From contig NZ_QCZI01000003.1 in assembly GCF_003097635.1 (NCBI RefSeq), positions 1 through 64,000 of the forward strand: a stretch of 64,000 bases of DNA. Direction: 5' to 3'. The translations under genes were made by a program, and so were the position numbers. This DNA is from Flavobacterium psychrotolerans (GTDB lineage Bacteria > Bacteroidota > Bacteroidia > Flavobacteriales > Flavobacteriaceae). Below, one piece after another: positions 1 through 9,001 of the stretch; the stretch's first letter is position 1, and each line of letters begins with the position of its first letter. The notes under the pieces are model-generated. The model did no database searches. It saw nothing but the letters and a program-made list of their open reading frames with translations, and was not told the origin of the DNA.

Positions 1-203
1 CTCTTTAGCTTGTTTTATAGACAAATTATTCTAGCTTTATTCAAATCTCTCGATTCTCTTACTCTCTTTTTGTTTGTTTTGTTAAAGTCGCTGCAATGCA
101 ACGTCTCTACCAAAACGGCTGTCAATTCAATATGTCTAGGAACGTGTTCTTCTTGTTTTTTTTCACCTCATTTCTCATGATAAACATGTCTCTGGAAGCG
201 GGT
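1..203 (-). ncRNA. Leader of an rRNA operon (16S gene lies off the left edge)
   Basis: No convincing protein gene is present here. Read on the minus strand, the stretch follows three tandem promoters and contains GTTCCTAGACATATTGAATT (complement of about 127-146), which resembles the boxA-like GTTCTTTGACATATTG element of Bacteroidota rRNA leaders. It then runs through purine-rich, unstructured sequence to the left edge. I infer that it is the 5' leader of an rRNA transcript with the mature 16S sequence starting just outside the window. No 16S sequence is visible, so this is not proven. Confidence 0.65.
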
Positions 204-204
204 G

Positions 205-234
205 CAAAAGTACAACTTCTTTTTAATCTCGCAA
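205..234 (-). promoter_or_regulatory. rRNA promoter, proximal copy
   Basis: On the minus strand TACTTTTG (205-212) is preceded by TTG (232-234) with a 19-base spacer, matching the Bacteroidota TTG/TAnnTTTG promoter. An A/T-rich AAACTTTTCAAAA block lies just upstream. The sequence after the -7 box, GCACCCGC, is also found after the distal copy at 465-494. Confidence 0.8.
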
Positions 235-352
235 GTGTTTTGAAAAGTTTTTTGAAAATTTATTTTCTCCATTCTTTTCATCTTAGATTCGATAATTTAT
301 CGACTCCACTCTCATGCATCATCTCTAAGAACTTGACCCCCTTACGGGTCGG

Positions 353-383
353 CAAAGATAAAACCTTTTTTCTCTTCTGGCAA
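353..383 (-). promoter_or_regulatory. rRNA promoter, middle copy
   Basis: On the minus strand TATCTTTG (353-360) follows TTG (381-383) with a 20-base spacer. It sits between the two near-identical promoters and points the same way, towards the presumed 16S gene. Confidence 0.65.
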
Positions 384-464
384 GACTTTTTTTGGAAATT
401 TTATCCCCCAAATAAACTCGCGATTTTCAATAAATAAGGTAGAACGTCTGCTTCAATGCGGGTG

Positions 465-494
465 CAAAAGTAGTTAGTATTTTCAGCTTTCCAA
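465..494 (-). promoter_or_regulatory. rRNA promoter, distal copy
   Basis: On the minus strand TACTTTTG (465-472) follows TTG (492-494) with a 19-base spacer, the same spacing as the proximal copy. The 15 bases covering the -7 box and the start region are identical to those of the proximal copy (458-472 versus 198-212). An AAACTTTCAAAAA block lies upstream. Confidence 0.8.
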
Positions 495-641
495 ATCTTT
501 TTAGCCCTTTTTTTGAAAGTTTTTTTTAAAAGGAACGTAAGCCGCTGGCGATCTGTTTTTTGCAGATACCTTAGCTTTGGGATTCCTTAAATGATAATTG
601 AAACTCTTTTATGGTTTTTATAGAAAAGTGCTTGTTTTATA

Positions 642-745
642 CGGTTGCCATAGCCCCGATTGCAGTGGAAATCCTTTCCCATCGCTTTTTAGCGTGGGGG
701 AAAGATTGTAACGAAAAGCGGGAAATAGCTCCTGATGATGAAAGC
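642..745. repeat. Dispersed foldback repeat, copy 1 of 3
   Basis: It begins TAGCCCCGAT, continues GCAGTGGAAATCC, has an internal hairpin (TTTCCC.. / ..GGGGGAAA around a GCTTTTTAGC loop) and ends with a GATTGTAACGAAAAGCGGGAA-like tail. The same head, variable inner stem and tail recur at 9002-9085 and 44532-44596. It lies at the 3' end of the permease gene, where it could also act as a terminator. Confidence 0.7.
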
Positions 746-766
746 TAAAGTGAGAATTTATAACTG

Positions 767-2002
767 TTATTCGAATTTTATGGCTTTTACCGGGGAAATT
801 TTGGTGATTATATAGGACGGGATTAATAAAACCAACAAACAAATTGCAACTGTCCCTAGGTTTAATAATAAAATATAGAACCAATTGAGATAAACTGGCG
901 CAACATTTACATAATAATTCTCCGGATTCAGTTTTATTATTCCGAAATACTGTTGAATTAATATGAGCCCTATGCCAATGAAGTTTCCCCATAGCAATCC
1001 TCGAACTATTAAGTAGGACGCATTATAGAGAAATATTTTGCGAACAGTCCAATTGTTAGCGCCTAAAGCTTTGAGAATTCCTATCATTTGGGTTCGCTCT
1101 AGGATTAATACTAACAAAGCGACTACCATATTTATAGTTGCCACAATGATCATAATTATTAATATGGTAATGATATTAAAATCGAATAGTTGTAGCCATT
1201 CAAAAATATAATAGTATTTTTCGACTATGGTTTTGGTGTCTAATGTGGAATTGGTTTGCGCATAAACTTGTTCCCCTTTCTCCTTGATGCGATTAAAATC
1301 GTCAACAAAAACCTCAAACGCCCCTACTTGATCCGGATTCCATTTGTTGATGCGCTGCACGTGGCGAATATCTCCTATTATATAGGTAGCGTCAAATTCT
1401 TGAAATCCAGAATTATAAATTCCCGTGATTTGAAAAACTCTCAGATTAGGCAACTGGTTGCTTTCCTCTTTCATGAAAAAAGTATTGAATGTATCTCCAA
1501 CCTTTAGATTCAGTCTGTCTGCAAGGAATTGAGAAATCAATACTTGAGCGTTTAAATCATGAGATACATCTGGTGTTGTTCCTGAGACAAGATATTCGCT
1601 TAAGTTATTCCATTGATAATCTTTGCCGACACCTTTGAAGATTATTCCTTCAAAAGCAGATGATGTCCTAATAATACCCGCTTTACTTGCCACGGCTTGA
1701 ATATGTTTAATTCCGTCAACAGAATTAAACTTGGGATAAAAACTTTGATTCGTAGCTATTGGGACAATGCTGACTTGTGATTGATTGTCGTCGTAATTTG
1801 AAATAATAATATGACCGTTGAAGGCCGCAACTTTTTCTCGGATTTTTTGTTGCAAACCAATACCTGTGGCCACCGAAATAATCATCATAATCATTCCGAT
1901 GGCAATTGCAGAGATTGCTATTTTTATAATAGGAGTAGAAATGCTACTTTTACGGCTTTTAGCGGTAATTAATCTTTTTGCTATAAAATATTCTAAATTC
2001 AA
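767..2002 (-). CDS. ABC transporter permease, FtsX/LolC-LolE family
   Basis: A 411-residue inner-membrane protein. One membrane segment lies near residues 22-46, followed by a large periplasmic domain of about 220 residues, then three hydrophobic segments near 275-300, 325-350 and 375-400. The stretch with ILERTQMIGILKALGA before the third segment is the typical FtsX-type permease signature, and the ending SPVKAIKFE is common in this family. LolC/E-type proteins act with a LolD-type ATPase in releasing lipoproteins for sorting to the outer membrane. No ATPase gene is adjacent, so the partner must be encoded elsewhere. MacB-like export is an alternative. Family is clear; the exact substrate is inferred. 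Confidence 0.85.
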   Translation of the reverse strand: MNLEYFIAKRLITAKSRKSSISTPIIKIAISAIAIGMIMMIISVATGIGLQQKIREKVAAFNGHIIISNYDDNQSQVSIVPIATNQSFYPKFNSVDGIKHIQAVASKAGIIRTSSAFEGIIFKGVGKDYQWNNLSEYLVSGTTPDVSHDLNAQVLISQFLADRLNLKVGDTFNTFFMKEESNQLPNLRVFQITGIYNSGFQEFDATYIIGDIRHVQRINKWNPDQVGAFEVFVDDFNRIKEKGEQVYAQTNSTLDTKTIVEKYYYIFEWLQLFDFNIITILIIMIIVATINMVVALLVLILERTQMIGILKALGANNWTVRKIFLYNASYLIVRGLLWGNFIGIGLILIQQYFGIIKLNPENYYVNVAPVYLNWFYILLLNLGTVAICLLVLLIPSYIITKISPVKAIKFE

Positions 2003-2108
2003 TGGATGCTATCTATTATGGTTTTGATTCACACGAGTCAAAAATACAGTTTTAGATAGTATTTCTAATAGATTTGGACCATTTAATTATTTAAAGTACA
2101 TCAATATC

Positions 2109-3422
2109 ATGATTTTTCATACCATTTATATCAGATTCAGAAATTTATTTAGTGGCTCGAAGTTAATTCTATTAATGGTTTTAACCCTGATAGTGGTTTC
2201 TTGTAAAACATCCAAAGCCATCAATTATTCCGCCCCAGCCGAAACAACTATTAAAAGTAGAATCAAATCGACAAAATTTTTAACGGGAGCCGATAACGTA
2301 AAAAGTTATTTTCCCCTTTTAAAAAACAAAAAAGTAGGAATTGTAACCAATCAAACAGGATTAATTTCCTATGATTCTATTTATACCGTTTTTGATACCG
2401 TTTCAGAATCTCATATCGATATTGTAAGCAAAAAAACATTGCATATCGTAGATTATATTAAGGAGAAAACCAAAATTGATCTCGTTAAAATTTATGCGCC
2501 AGAACATGGTTTTCGAGGTACTGCCGATGCTGGTGAGGTAATTGTTGATGGGAAGGACACTAAAACCGGACTACCTATCGTGTCGTTATATGGAAACAAT
2601 AAAAAACCATCTGTAGAGCAATTAACCGGAATTGATGTATTGATTTTTGATTTACAAGATGTTGGTGCCCGATTCTATACGTACATTTCCTCGCTTCACT
2701 ATATAATGGAAGCTTGTGCCGAAAACAATGTTCAACTGATTATTTTAGATCGTCCGAATCCAAATGGTGGCATTGTGGATGGTCCAATATTAGAAAAAGA
2801 ATATAGTAGTTTTGTAGGAATGCATCCTATTCCTGTTTTACACGGAATGACCATTGCCGAATATGCCATGATGATAAATGGACAGAAATGGCTTAAAGAC
2901 AGTATTCAATGCCATATAAAAATTGTTCCCTGTGAAAATTACCACCGGAGTATGCCCTACAGTTTGCCTGTAAAACCTTCACCCAATTTACCCAACGACC
3001 AAGCCATAAACTTGTATGCGAGTCTGTGCCTTTTTGAAGGAACCAATGTAAGTGTAGGGCGCGGAACGGACAAACAGTTTCAAATTTACGGCTCGCCTTA
3101 TCTTCCCAACGTTGATTTTTGTTTTATTCCCATGCCAAATATCGGTGCGAAAGAACCTCTTTATAATGGTAGAGATTGTTTTGGTGAGGATTTGTCGACA
3201 ACACCAAAAGTAACTCAATTGGAGCTGAAATGGCTTATCAAAGCCTACAACGAAACCGAAAACAAATCTAAATTCTTCAATCCCTTCTTTACTAAACTAG
3301 CAGGTACCAAAAAACTACAACAGCAAATAGAAGCTGGAATGTCAGAAGCTGAAATTAGAGCCACCTGGCAAAAAGGATTAGAAGAATTTAAAGAAATAAG
3401 AAATCAATATTTGATTTACTAA
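2109..3422 (+). CDS. DUF1343 / NamZ-like exo-beta-N-acetylmuramidase lipoprotein
   Basis: 437 residues. The N-terminus has a hydrophobic segment ending VVSCKTSK, a lipobox with Cys at about residue 32, so the protein is probably an envelope lipoprotein. Family hallmarks are VGIVTNQTG, YAPEHGFRG and DLQDVGARFYTY. NamZ-type enzymes (GH171) release terminal N-acetylmuramic acid from peptidoglycan fragments, so a role in cell-wall recycling is likely. It is transcribed convergently with the thioredoxin-like gene and the two stop codons overlap (TAA at 3420-3422, minus-strand TAG at 3421-3419). The first ATG was used; an internal ATG at residue 23 would leave a very short signal. Confidence 0.85.
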   Translation: MIFHTIYIRFRNLFSGSKLILLMVLTLIVVSCKTSKAINYSAPAETTIKSRIKSTKFLTGADNVKSYFPLLKNKKVGIVTNQTGLISYDSIYTVFDTVSESHIDIVSKKTLHIVDYIKEKTKIDLVKIYAPEHGFRGTADAGEVIVDGKDTKTGLPIVSLYGNNKKPSVEQLTGIDVLIFDLQDVGARFYTYISSLHYIMEACAENNVQLIILDRPNPNGGIVDGPILEKEYSSFVGMHPIPVLHGMTIAEYAMMINGQKWLKDSIQCHIKIVPCENYHRSMPYSLPVKPSPNLPNDQAINLYASLCLFEGTNVSVGRGTDKQFQIYGSPYLPNVDFCFIPMPNIGAKEPLYNGRDCFGEDLSTTPKVTQLELKWLIKAYNETENKSKFFNPFFTKLAGTKKLQQQIEAGMSEAEIRATWQKGLEEFKEIRNQYLIY

Positions 3423-4255
3423 TTAATTCTTTTTTCAGAAAAAATTAAATCTATTTTTTTTTCAAAATAACCAAAGTCTTCAATTTTCATTACTCTTTCT
3501 TCAATCTGTTTTAAACTACTAAGATTTAACCCTTTTGCAACAATAAGTTTCAGAAAATAATATGAGTTTAAATTATTTTCAACAATATCATTATCTTTAT
3601 AACTTGAAAGTTTATCATTTAATTTCACATAATTATAATCGTAAGCATAATTATATAAGTCTATTTTTTGTTTAATTTCAACATAATTTTCAGCTTTTTT
3701 TGATAATAATTTCTTCGATTCCGACAAATAGTCACCACCAATATTAATTATTTTACTTCTTACATCTTTATCGACAAATAAAGAATAATCTAAGTATTTT
3801 TGAAAAACTCTTAAAGCAGTATTATAATTATTGTTATTATAAAAATTTATTAAATCAACAGATAGAAATTCTATTGATAATTCGAATTTTTCTAATTCTT
3901 TTTTTAATTCTTCTGCATCATGATAGCCTGAAAAAGTATAAACAACTTTACCGTTTCCATCCATAACAAACATATTGGGAATGCTATTAATCCCGTATTT
4001 ATTTGCTAACCCCCTATTTTCATCAATATCTATTTTAACCTGAATGTAATTTTCTAAAACTAGTTTAACTTTTTTATCACTCCATGAATCATATTCCATT
4101 TTTTTACAAGGTCCGCACCAAGTAGCCCAAAAATCTACAATCATAAATTTGTTTGAAGCTAGTGAAAGTTTTTGAGCATCTTTGAAAGATGTTAACCAAG
4201 CCGCATTGGATAATTGAGAAAATAAAACAAATAAAATTATAACTGTTTTTTTCAT
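3419..4255 (-). CDS. Periplasmic thioredoxin-fold protein
   Basis: 278 residues with a cleavable signal peptide (residues 1-18, ending SNA). A thioredoxin fold follows with the redox motif WCGPC at 46-50 in FWATWCGPCKKM, and a cis-Pro motif (INSIPNMFV) further on. The C-terminal half (about 130-278) is charged, AT-rich in codons and not recognised. It resembles thioredoxin-like/DUF255 proteins that reduce disulfides in the periplasm. The partner is unknown. It is convergent with and overlaps the NamZ-like gene by three bases at the stop codons, so no terminator lies between them. Confidence 0.85.
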   Translation of the reverse strand: MKKTVIILFVLFSQLSNAAWLTSFKDAQKLSLASNKFMIVDFWATWCGPCKKMEYDSWSDKKVKLVLENYIQVKIDIDENRGLANKYGINSIPNMFVMDGNGKVVYTFSGYHDAEELKKELEKFELSIEFLSVDLINFYNNNNYNTALRVFQKYLDYSLFVDKDVRSKIINIGGDYLSESKKLLSKKAENYVEIKQKIDLYNYAYDYNYVKLNDKLSSYKDNDIVENNLNSYYFLKLIVAKGLNLSSLKQIEERVMKIEDFGYFEKKIDLIFSEKRIN

Positions 4256-4292
4256 AAAGATTAATTTACAAGTAAATGTATTAAAATTAACA

Positions 4293-4787
4293 CTACAATG
4301 GCAATCTCTTTTTCATTTCCTCCACAATATTATATGCAGCGGGACAAATAGCGACATTTTGTAATGTCAAGTTTGTAATTTGCTGAAACTTTTTTCGGTC
4401 AGTATGAGGAAATTCCCGACACGCTTTGGGACGAACATCATAAATAAAACAAGTATTATCATTATCTAGAAAAGTACAAGGGACACTTTGCAACACATAA
4501 TCTTTATCCTCATCAATTCGCAAATATTGCGCTATGAACTGTTGCGGCTTTTGTCGTAAATGTTTCGAAATTCGTTCAATATCGGCAGAAGTAAAAAGAG
4601 GCCCCGTAGTTTTACAGCAATTGGCACATGACAAACAATCGGTTTTTTTGAATTCAGCATCGTGCAAATCCTGCATCACATAATCTAAGTTTTTGGGCGG
4701 TTTGTTTTTTAGCTTATCAAAATACTTTTTGTTCTCGATATGCTTATCTTTGGCAAGTTTTACGATTTCGTTTAAAGGTGGTTTCAA
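4293..4787 (-). CDS. YkgJ-family cysteine-cluster protein
   Basis: 164 residues. It carries the conserved Cys pattern of the YkgJ/UPF0153 family: CLSCANCCK near residue 55, then CTFLDNDNTCFIYDVRPKACREFP near 105-125. These Cys residues are thought to bind zinc or an Fe-S cluster; the function is not established. A TACTTTTG -7 element on the minus strand at 4812-4819 lies about 25 bases before the start, without a clear TTG at the expected spacing. The leader contains the repeated word CAAGTTTAAAGTTTAAAGTT, a type of intergenic repeat common in this genus. Confidence 0.85.
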   Translation of the reverse strand: MKPPLNEIVKLAKDKHIENKKYFDKLKNKPPKNLDYVMQDLHDAEFKKTDCLSCANCCKTTGPLFTSADIERISKHLRQKPQQFIAQYLRIDEDKDYVLQSVPCTFLDNDNTCFIYDVRPKACREFPHTDRKKFQQITNLTLQNVAICPAAYNIVEEMKKRLPL

Positions 4788-4876
4788 GTTTAAAGTTTAA
4801 AGTTGAGCCTACAAAAGTAAACAACTTCTATATTAATAACTAAAAAACTAAAGGAACGATTGCTTCTTTACCCTCA

Positions 4877-5599
4877 ATGATTATGAAAGACCTTTTCGGA
4901 AGAGCCATACTCGATTACCAAACAAATAATTCTCCAGAAGATTTAATCACAGAAACCTCCATATCTGAAGAAGACGAAATGAGTGTTGCCTATTTATTCC
5001 GGTCTTTTGCAGAAATGCCACAACTAGAACAAAAAGCCTTGCAACTCGCCAAAGGCAAAACCCTTGATGTAGGTTGCGGAGCAGGAAGCCATAGTTTGTA
5101 TTTGCAGCAGGAATTGAATTTTGATGTGTCTGCTATAGACATTTCTGAAAATGCCATCAAAGCATGCCAACTTCGCGGGTTGAAAAAAACTAGGGTTCAA
5201 GACGTGATGACATTAGAAAATGAAACGTACGATACCATTTTGCTCATGATGAACGGTGCAGGAATGTGCGGAAAACTTAAAAATATACCGAAGTTTCTAC
5301 TAAAACTGAAATCGTTATTAAACGAAAACGGACAAATTTTACTTGACAGTTCCGATATCATTTATATGTTTGACGAAGATGAAGATGGTGGAAAATGGAT
5401 TCCTTCAGAACATGCCTATTATGGCGAAGTGATTTTTAATATTGGTTATAAAGGCCAAAAAGAAAAACCATTCGATTGGATGTATATTGATTACAACACT
5501 TTACAAAACGCAGCTTACGCAAATGGTCTGAAATGCGAATTGATTTTAGAAGGGGAACATTACGATTACTTAGCTCGGCTTTCTGTTGAACAAATATAA
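4877..5599 (+). CDS. Class I SAM-dependent methyltransferase
   Basis: 240 residues. Motif I, LDVGCGAGSHSLYL at about 63-76, binds S-adenosylmethionine; VSAIDISENAI provides the acidic residue after strand 2. The rest fits a Rossmann-fold small-molecule methyltransferase. The substrate cannot be predicted. The start could also be the second Met (4883). The next gene starts 11 bases after the stop, so the two are probably co-transcribed. Confidence 0.85.
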   Translation: MIMKDLFGRAILDYQTNNSPEDLITETSISEEDEMSVAYLFRSFAEMPQLEQKALQLAKGKTLDVGCGAGSHSLYLQQELNFDVSAIDISENAIKACQLRGLKKTRVQDVMTLENETYDTILLMMNGAGMCGKLKNIPKFLLKLKSLLNENGQILLDSSDIIYMFDEDEDGGKWIPSEHAYYGEVIFNIGYKGQKEKPFDWMYIDYNTLQNAAYANGLKCELILEGEHYDYLARLSVEQI

Positions 5600-5610
5600 A
5601 AGAACTATTA

Positions 5611-6156
5611 ATGGAAAATTTAAATCTAGAAAAATTACGTTATCCAATAGGAAAATTTATAGCTCCTAAAGACTATTCAGATGAATATCTGAATACTAAA
5701 ATAGCAGAAATAGCAGCTTTTCCAAGACAATTAAAAAATGTAGTTTCTCATTTAACAGATATACAACTTGACACTCCTTATCGCCTTAATGGCTGGACTA
5801 TTCGACAAGTAATCCATCATTGTGCTGATAGCCATATGAATTGCTTTATAAGAATAAAATGGGCTTTGACTGAAAACAATCCTATCATTAAATACTACCA
5901 TGAAGACCGCTGGGCAGAATTACATGATAATTTAACCATGCCCATTGCACCTACATTACTATTCTTAGAAGGAATTCATTACCGTTTAAGTTATTTGATG
6001 GCTAATTTATCTAAAGAAGATTTAGAAAAATCCTTTATACATCCTGAACATAATTCTGAATTTAAACTTAAAGAAATAATAGGCACATATGCTTGGCATG
6101 GAAACCACCATTTAGCACATATTACGGAATTGAAAAAAAATAAAAAATGGAAATAA
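5611..6156 (+). CDS. YfiT-type bacillithiol transferase (DinB superfamily)
   Basis: 181 residues, normal length for YfiT/BstA. The start YPIGKFIAPKDY, the WTIRQVIHHCADSHMN motif and the WHGNHHLAHI motif near the C-terminus give the three metal-ligand His positions of the DinB four-helix bundle. Family members conjugate bacillithiol to electrophiles, and Bacteroidota commonly make bacillithiol. It follows a methyltransferase by 11 bases. The physiological substrate is unknown. Confidence 0.85.
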   Translation: MENLNLEKLRYPIGKFIAPKDYSDEYLNTKIAEIAAFPRQLKNVVSHLTDIQLDTPYRLNGWTIRQVIHHCADSHMNCFIRIKWALTENNPIIKYYHEDRWAELHDNLTMPIAPTLLFLEGIHYRLSYLMANLSKEDLEKSFIHPEHNSEFKLKEIIGTYAWHGNHHLAHITELKKNKKWK

Positions 6157-6314
6157 TTTATATTTGGTATTGAATACATAACCTCCTATTTCTTAATAAC
6201 ATTTAAGATTTTTTAATACTTCATCAACAAAAAACTTGTTGGGTTTCCATTATAACGTTTCTATTCTCTAATTTACACTTCCGACAAGACCGACATAAGA
6301 CTCTCAAAAGTAAA

Positions 6315-7469
6315 TTACAACAATAAATCCGTGGTCAATTTAATCTCAATTAATGTCGAACGGAGAATGTCCAAATCTTTTTGAGAATTATAGGCGTTTA
6401 AAGAAATACGTAAAAAGATACCTTTGTCTGTTTTAAATACGGGAATTTCGATTCTGTATTTATAAAACAAAAGCTCTTTTAGTTCCGAAGGGGAATCCGT
6501 TTGAATAGGAATACTACACATTTGACCCATGAACTCAGCAGATATTGGACAAATGGGTTTTGAATTTAAAAGGTCACAAAATTTTTCGTAATTCTCCAAT
6601 ATCAATTTTCGGCATTGAGCGGATTTTTCTTTCCAATTATTATTCTCCAGAAAATCTATCACTTTTGGCGTACATAAAAAGGCGGAAATATCCCGCGTCC
6701 CCTGATATTCGTGGTAATCTAAAAATTGGCTTTCACTTGGTGTCTCACTTTCATAACCCCAACTTACAACTAAGGGATCAATATTTTTTTGGAATAACTT
6801 CTTCACATATAAAAAGGAAGAACCTTTTGGAGCTAACATCCATTTGTGTAAGGCTCCTGTGTAAAAATCGGGATTGAGTTCTTGAATGTTTAACTCGATG
6901 TGTCCGGGAACATGTGCACCGTCAATTATAGTAATTAATCCTAATTCTCGTGCCTTGTCGCAAATTTCCTTTACTGGAAAAATCAATGCCGTGGCACTAG
7001 ATATTTGACTGATGAAAATCACTTTTGTTTTTTGGGTATAACCGCTCCAAAATTCCTCTAAAATTTGTTCCTTAGAAACTATTGGGAGTGAGATGTTTTG
7101 TCGAACGCACTTGGCTCCGGATTTTTCGCAAAAAAAATTCCATGTTCTGTCCATAGCGCCATATTCATGGTTTGTGGTCAGGATTTCATCACCTTCTTTT
7201 AATTCTAAACTGCGTAAAACCGTATTGACAGCAACCGTTGGATTGGGGGTAAAGAAAAAATCATCACTAGAACAACCTATGTATTTTGCCAAAAATTCCT
7301 TAGCCTCCTTTAAATATACTGTCGATTTTTTCTGAATGAATTGAACCGGTTCATTTTCCAGTTCCAATTGAAAACGTTGGTATTCCTCAAAAATAGGTTT
7401 AGGGCAGGCACCAAAAGAGCCATGATTTAGGAACGTGATTTGAGGATTAAGAAGAAACTGCGATTTCAT
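6315..7469 (-). CDS. PLP-dependent class V aminotransferase-fold enzyme (CefD-like)
   Basis: About 384 residues from the ATG at 7469. The start FLNHGSFGACPKPIFEEY is typical of proteins annotated as isopenicillin-N epimerase-like. The PLP lysine is in GALHKWMLAPKGSSFLYV, with DGAHVPGH upstream as the cofactor-binding Asp motif. A longer frame from 7514 would overlap the upstream TonB-domain gene. I prefer 7469 because it follows that gene's stop by one base (TAATATG). The true reaction is probably cysteine desulfurase/lyase-like or epimerase-like; no beta-lactam genes are nearby. Confidence 0.85.
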   Translation of the reverse strand: MKSQFLLNPQITFLNHGSFGACPKPIFEEYQRFQLELENEPVQFIQKKSTVYLKEAKEFLAKYIGCSSDDFFFTPNPTVAVNTVLRSLELKEGDEILTTNHEYGAMDRTWNFFCEKSGAKCVRQNISLPIVSKEQILEEFWSGYTQKTKVIFISQISSATALIFPVKEICDKARELGLITIIDGAHVPGHIELNIQELNPDFYTGALHKWMLAPKGSSFLYVKKLFQKNIDPLVVSWGYESETPSESQFLDYHEYQGTRDISAFLCTPKVIDFLENNNWKEKSAQCRKLILENYEKFCDLLNSKPICPISAEFMGQMCSIPIQTDSPSELKELLFYKYRIEIPVFKTDKGIFLRISLNAYNSQKDLDILRSTLIEIKLTTDLLL

Positions 7470-7470
7470 A

Positions 7471-8274
7471 TTAATTGCTTGTTGCGTGTATGTTGATAGG
7501 CAAGCTATAGACACATCTAATTGGTATTCCGTTTTGTGTCCCTGGACTCCATTTTGGGCACTTTTTTAAAACCCGGATTGCTTCTTTTCCAGTTCCATAG
7601 CCCAAGTCTTTTACAATTACAAAATCGGTTAGACTCCCATCGATATCAACAATAAAAGAAACAATTACTTTTCCTTTTAATCCTTCAACCGAAGGTGTTC
7701 TATAATTTTCATTAATAAACTGATAGAATTTTGTTAGACCTGATGAAAATTCAGGTGGTTTTTCATTTGATACTTTCTTAATTCCAACTGCTGTAGATAC
7801 TCGAACCGAATCTGAAAATTTTTGGGAATTTGAAATGTTTTTTTCGGATAATTGAGCACTCTTACTATTTTGAGTATTTGAAACTCCTGGCTTAAACTTA
7901 AGATTAAACTCAAAAGGAATTTTCATTTCAATGCTAAAAGGCTTCCCTCCTCGTTTAGCGCATTCCCAATTGGGTGCCTTATTTAAAACTCTAATAATTT
8001 CGGTAGCCGACTCAATATCGTTAAATTCTACAACTCTTATATTTTGCAAAGCTCCTATTTTATCAATAGTGATAGATACAAGCATTTTTCCTGCTTTAGT
8101 TACTTTAGAAAAGTCAAATTCTTGATTGATGTATTCATAAAATTTGTCTAATTCCCCTCCATTAAATTTAGGATTTATTACATCCGAACCATAGACATCG
8201 TCAAATTCACCTCCTTGAGAATAACCGGAATCAGAAAATGTAAAGAGTAAAAATAGAAGTAAAAGATATTTCAT
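7471..8274 (-). CDS. Secreted protein with two TonB C-terminal-type domains
   Basis: 267 residues with a signal peptide (about 1-19, FSDSGYSQ). Two related domains follow: about 37-130, and 175-265 with EGLKGKVIVSFIVDIDG and GTGKEAIRVLKKCPKW. The second is very similar to the C-terminal domain of the TonB at 12014-12802. Unlike a true TonB it has no membrane anchor or proline-rich spanner, so it is probably a free periplasmic protein, perhaps a partner or decoy for TonB-box proteins. It is packed between queE (3-base gap) and the PLP enzyme (1-base gap), so the three genes are probably one transcript. Confidence 0.8.
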   Translation of the reverse strand: MKYLLLLFLLFTFSDSGYSQGGEFDDVYGSDVINPKFNGGELDKFYEYINQEFDFSKVTKAGKMLVSITIDKIGALQNIRVVEFNDIESATEIIRVLNKAPNWECAKRGGKPFSIEMKIPFEFNLKFKPGVSNTQNSKSAQLSEKNISNSQKFSDSVRVSTAVGIKKVSNEKPPEFSSGLTKFYQFINENYRTPSVEGLKGKVIVSFIVDIDGSLTDFVIVKDLGYGTGKEAIRVLKKCPKWSPGTQNGIPIRCVYSLPINIHATSN

Positions 8275-8277
8275 GGT

Positions 8278-8910
8278 TTATGGTATGTTCAAATACTTAT
8301 GTGTTTGCAAAGACACACGCCATTTGGGGTTTTTCATTACATAATCGACTATTAGTGGCGTCATTTCTTCTTTTTTACTCCATTCGGGCTGTAAAAATAA
8401 AATGGCATTTTTGTTTACTTTTTCGGCTTGTTCTTCGGCGAATATAAAATCGTGTTTGTTGTAAATAATGACCTTTAGCTCGTTGGCATTATCGTAAACG
8501 GTTTGTGTGGGCAATTTGTTTTTCTTAGGTGAAAGACAAATCCAATCCCAACTTCCTGTCAATGGATAGGCTCCGGAAGTTTCTATATGCACTTTCAGGT
8601 TTTTTTCTTTTAAAATTTGGGTTAGTGAGGTCATATCCCACATTAAAGGTTCTCCGCCAGTTACGACAACTGTATCGGCCTGTTCTTTAGCGTTGGCTAC
8701 AATTTGTTCAATGCGTGTTGGCGGATGCAAAGCGGCATTCCAACTTTCTTTGACATCACACCAATGACATCCTACGTCACAACCACCAATTCTGATGAAA
8801 TAGGCGGCTGTTCCTGTATGAAAACCTTCTCCTTGAATGGTGTAAAATTCTTCCATTAGCGGAAGCATGGTTCCTTTTTCGACTGCTAATTGTATTTCTT
8901 TTGCTAACAT
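8278..8910 (-). CDS. queE: 7-carboxy-7-deazaguanine synthase
   Basis: 210 residues. The radical-SAM cluster motif CDVGCHWCD (CxxxCxxC) follows FIRIGGCDVG, and YTIQGEGFHTG is the substrate-side signature of QueE. The enzyme converts 6-carboxytetrahydropterin to 7-carboxy-7-deazaguanine in queuosine synthesis; queA at 21696-22745 acts later in the same pathway. A minus-strand TATCTTTG box at 8928-8935 lies 18 bases before the ATG, without a clear TTG, so the mRNA probably has a very short leader. Confidence 0.92.
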   Translation of the reverse strand: MLAKEIQLAVEKGTMLPLMEEFYTIQGEGFHTGTAAYFIRIGGCDVGCHWCDVKESWNAALHPPTRIEQIVANAKEQADTVVVTGGEPLMWDMTSLTQILKEKNLKVHIETSGAYPLTGSWDWICLSPKKNKLPTQTVYDNANELKVIIYNKHDFIFAEEQAEKVNKNAILFLQPEWSKKEEMTPLIVDYVMKNPKWRVSLQTHKYLNIP

Positions 8911-9001
8911 TTTTTATCAATAAAGGGCAAAGATAGGGAAATGGATTTGTGATTTGCGGTTTGGGATTTAGTAAATCTAGGAATGCCCAGAAATAATCAC
9001 T

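Noticed and set aside
96-437. Open reading frame of 113 codons on the plus strand.
   Set aside because: It runs antisense through the three rRNA-type promoters and leader; composition is Phe/Leu-rich low-complexity and there is no recognisable domain.
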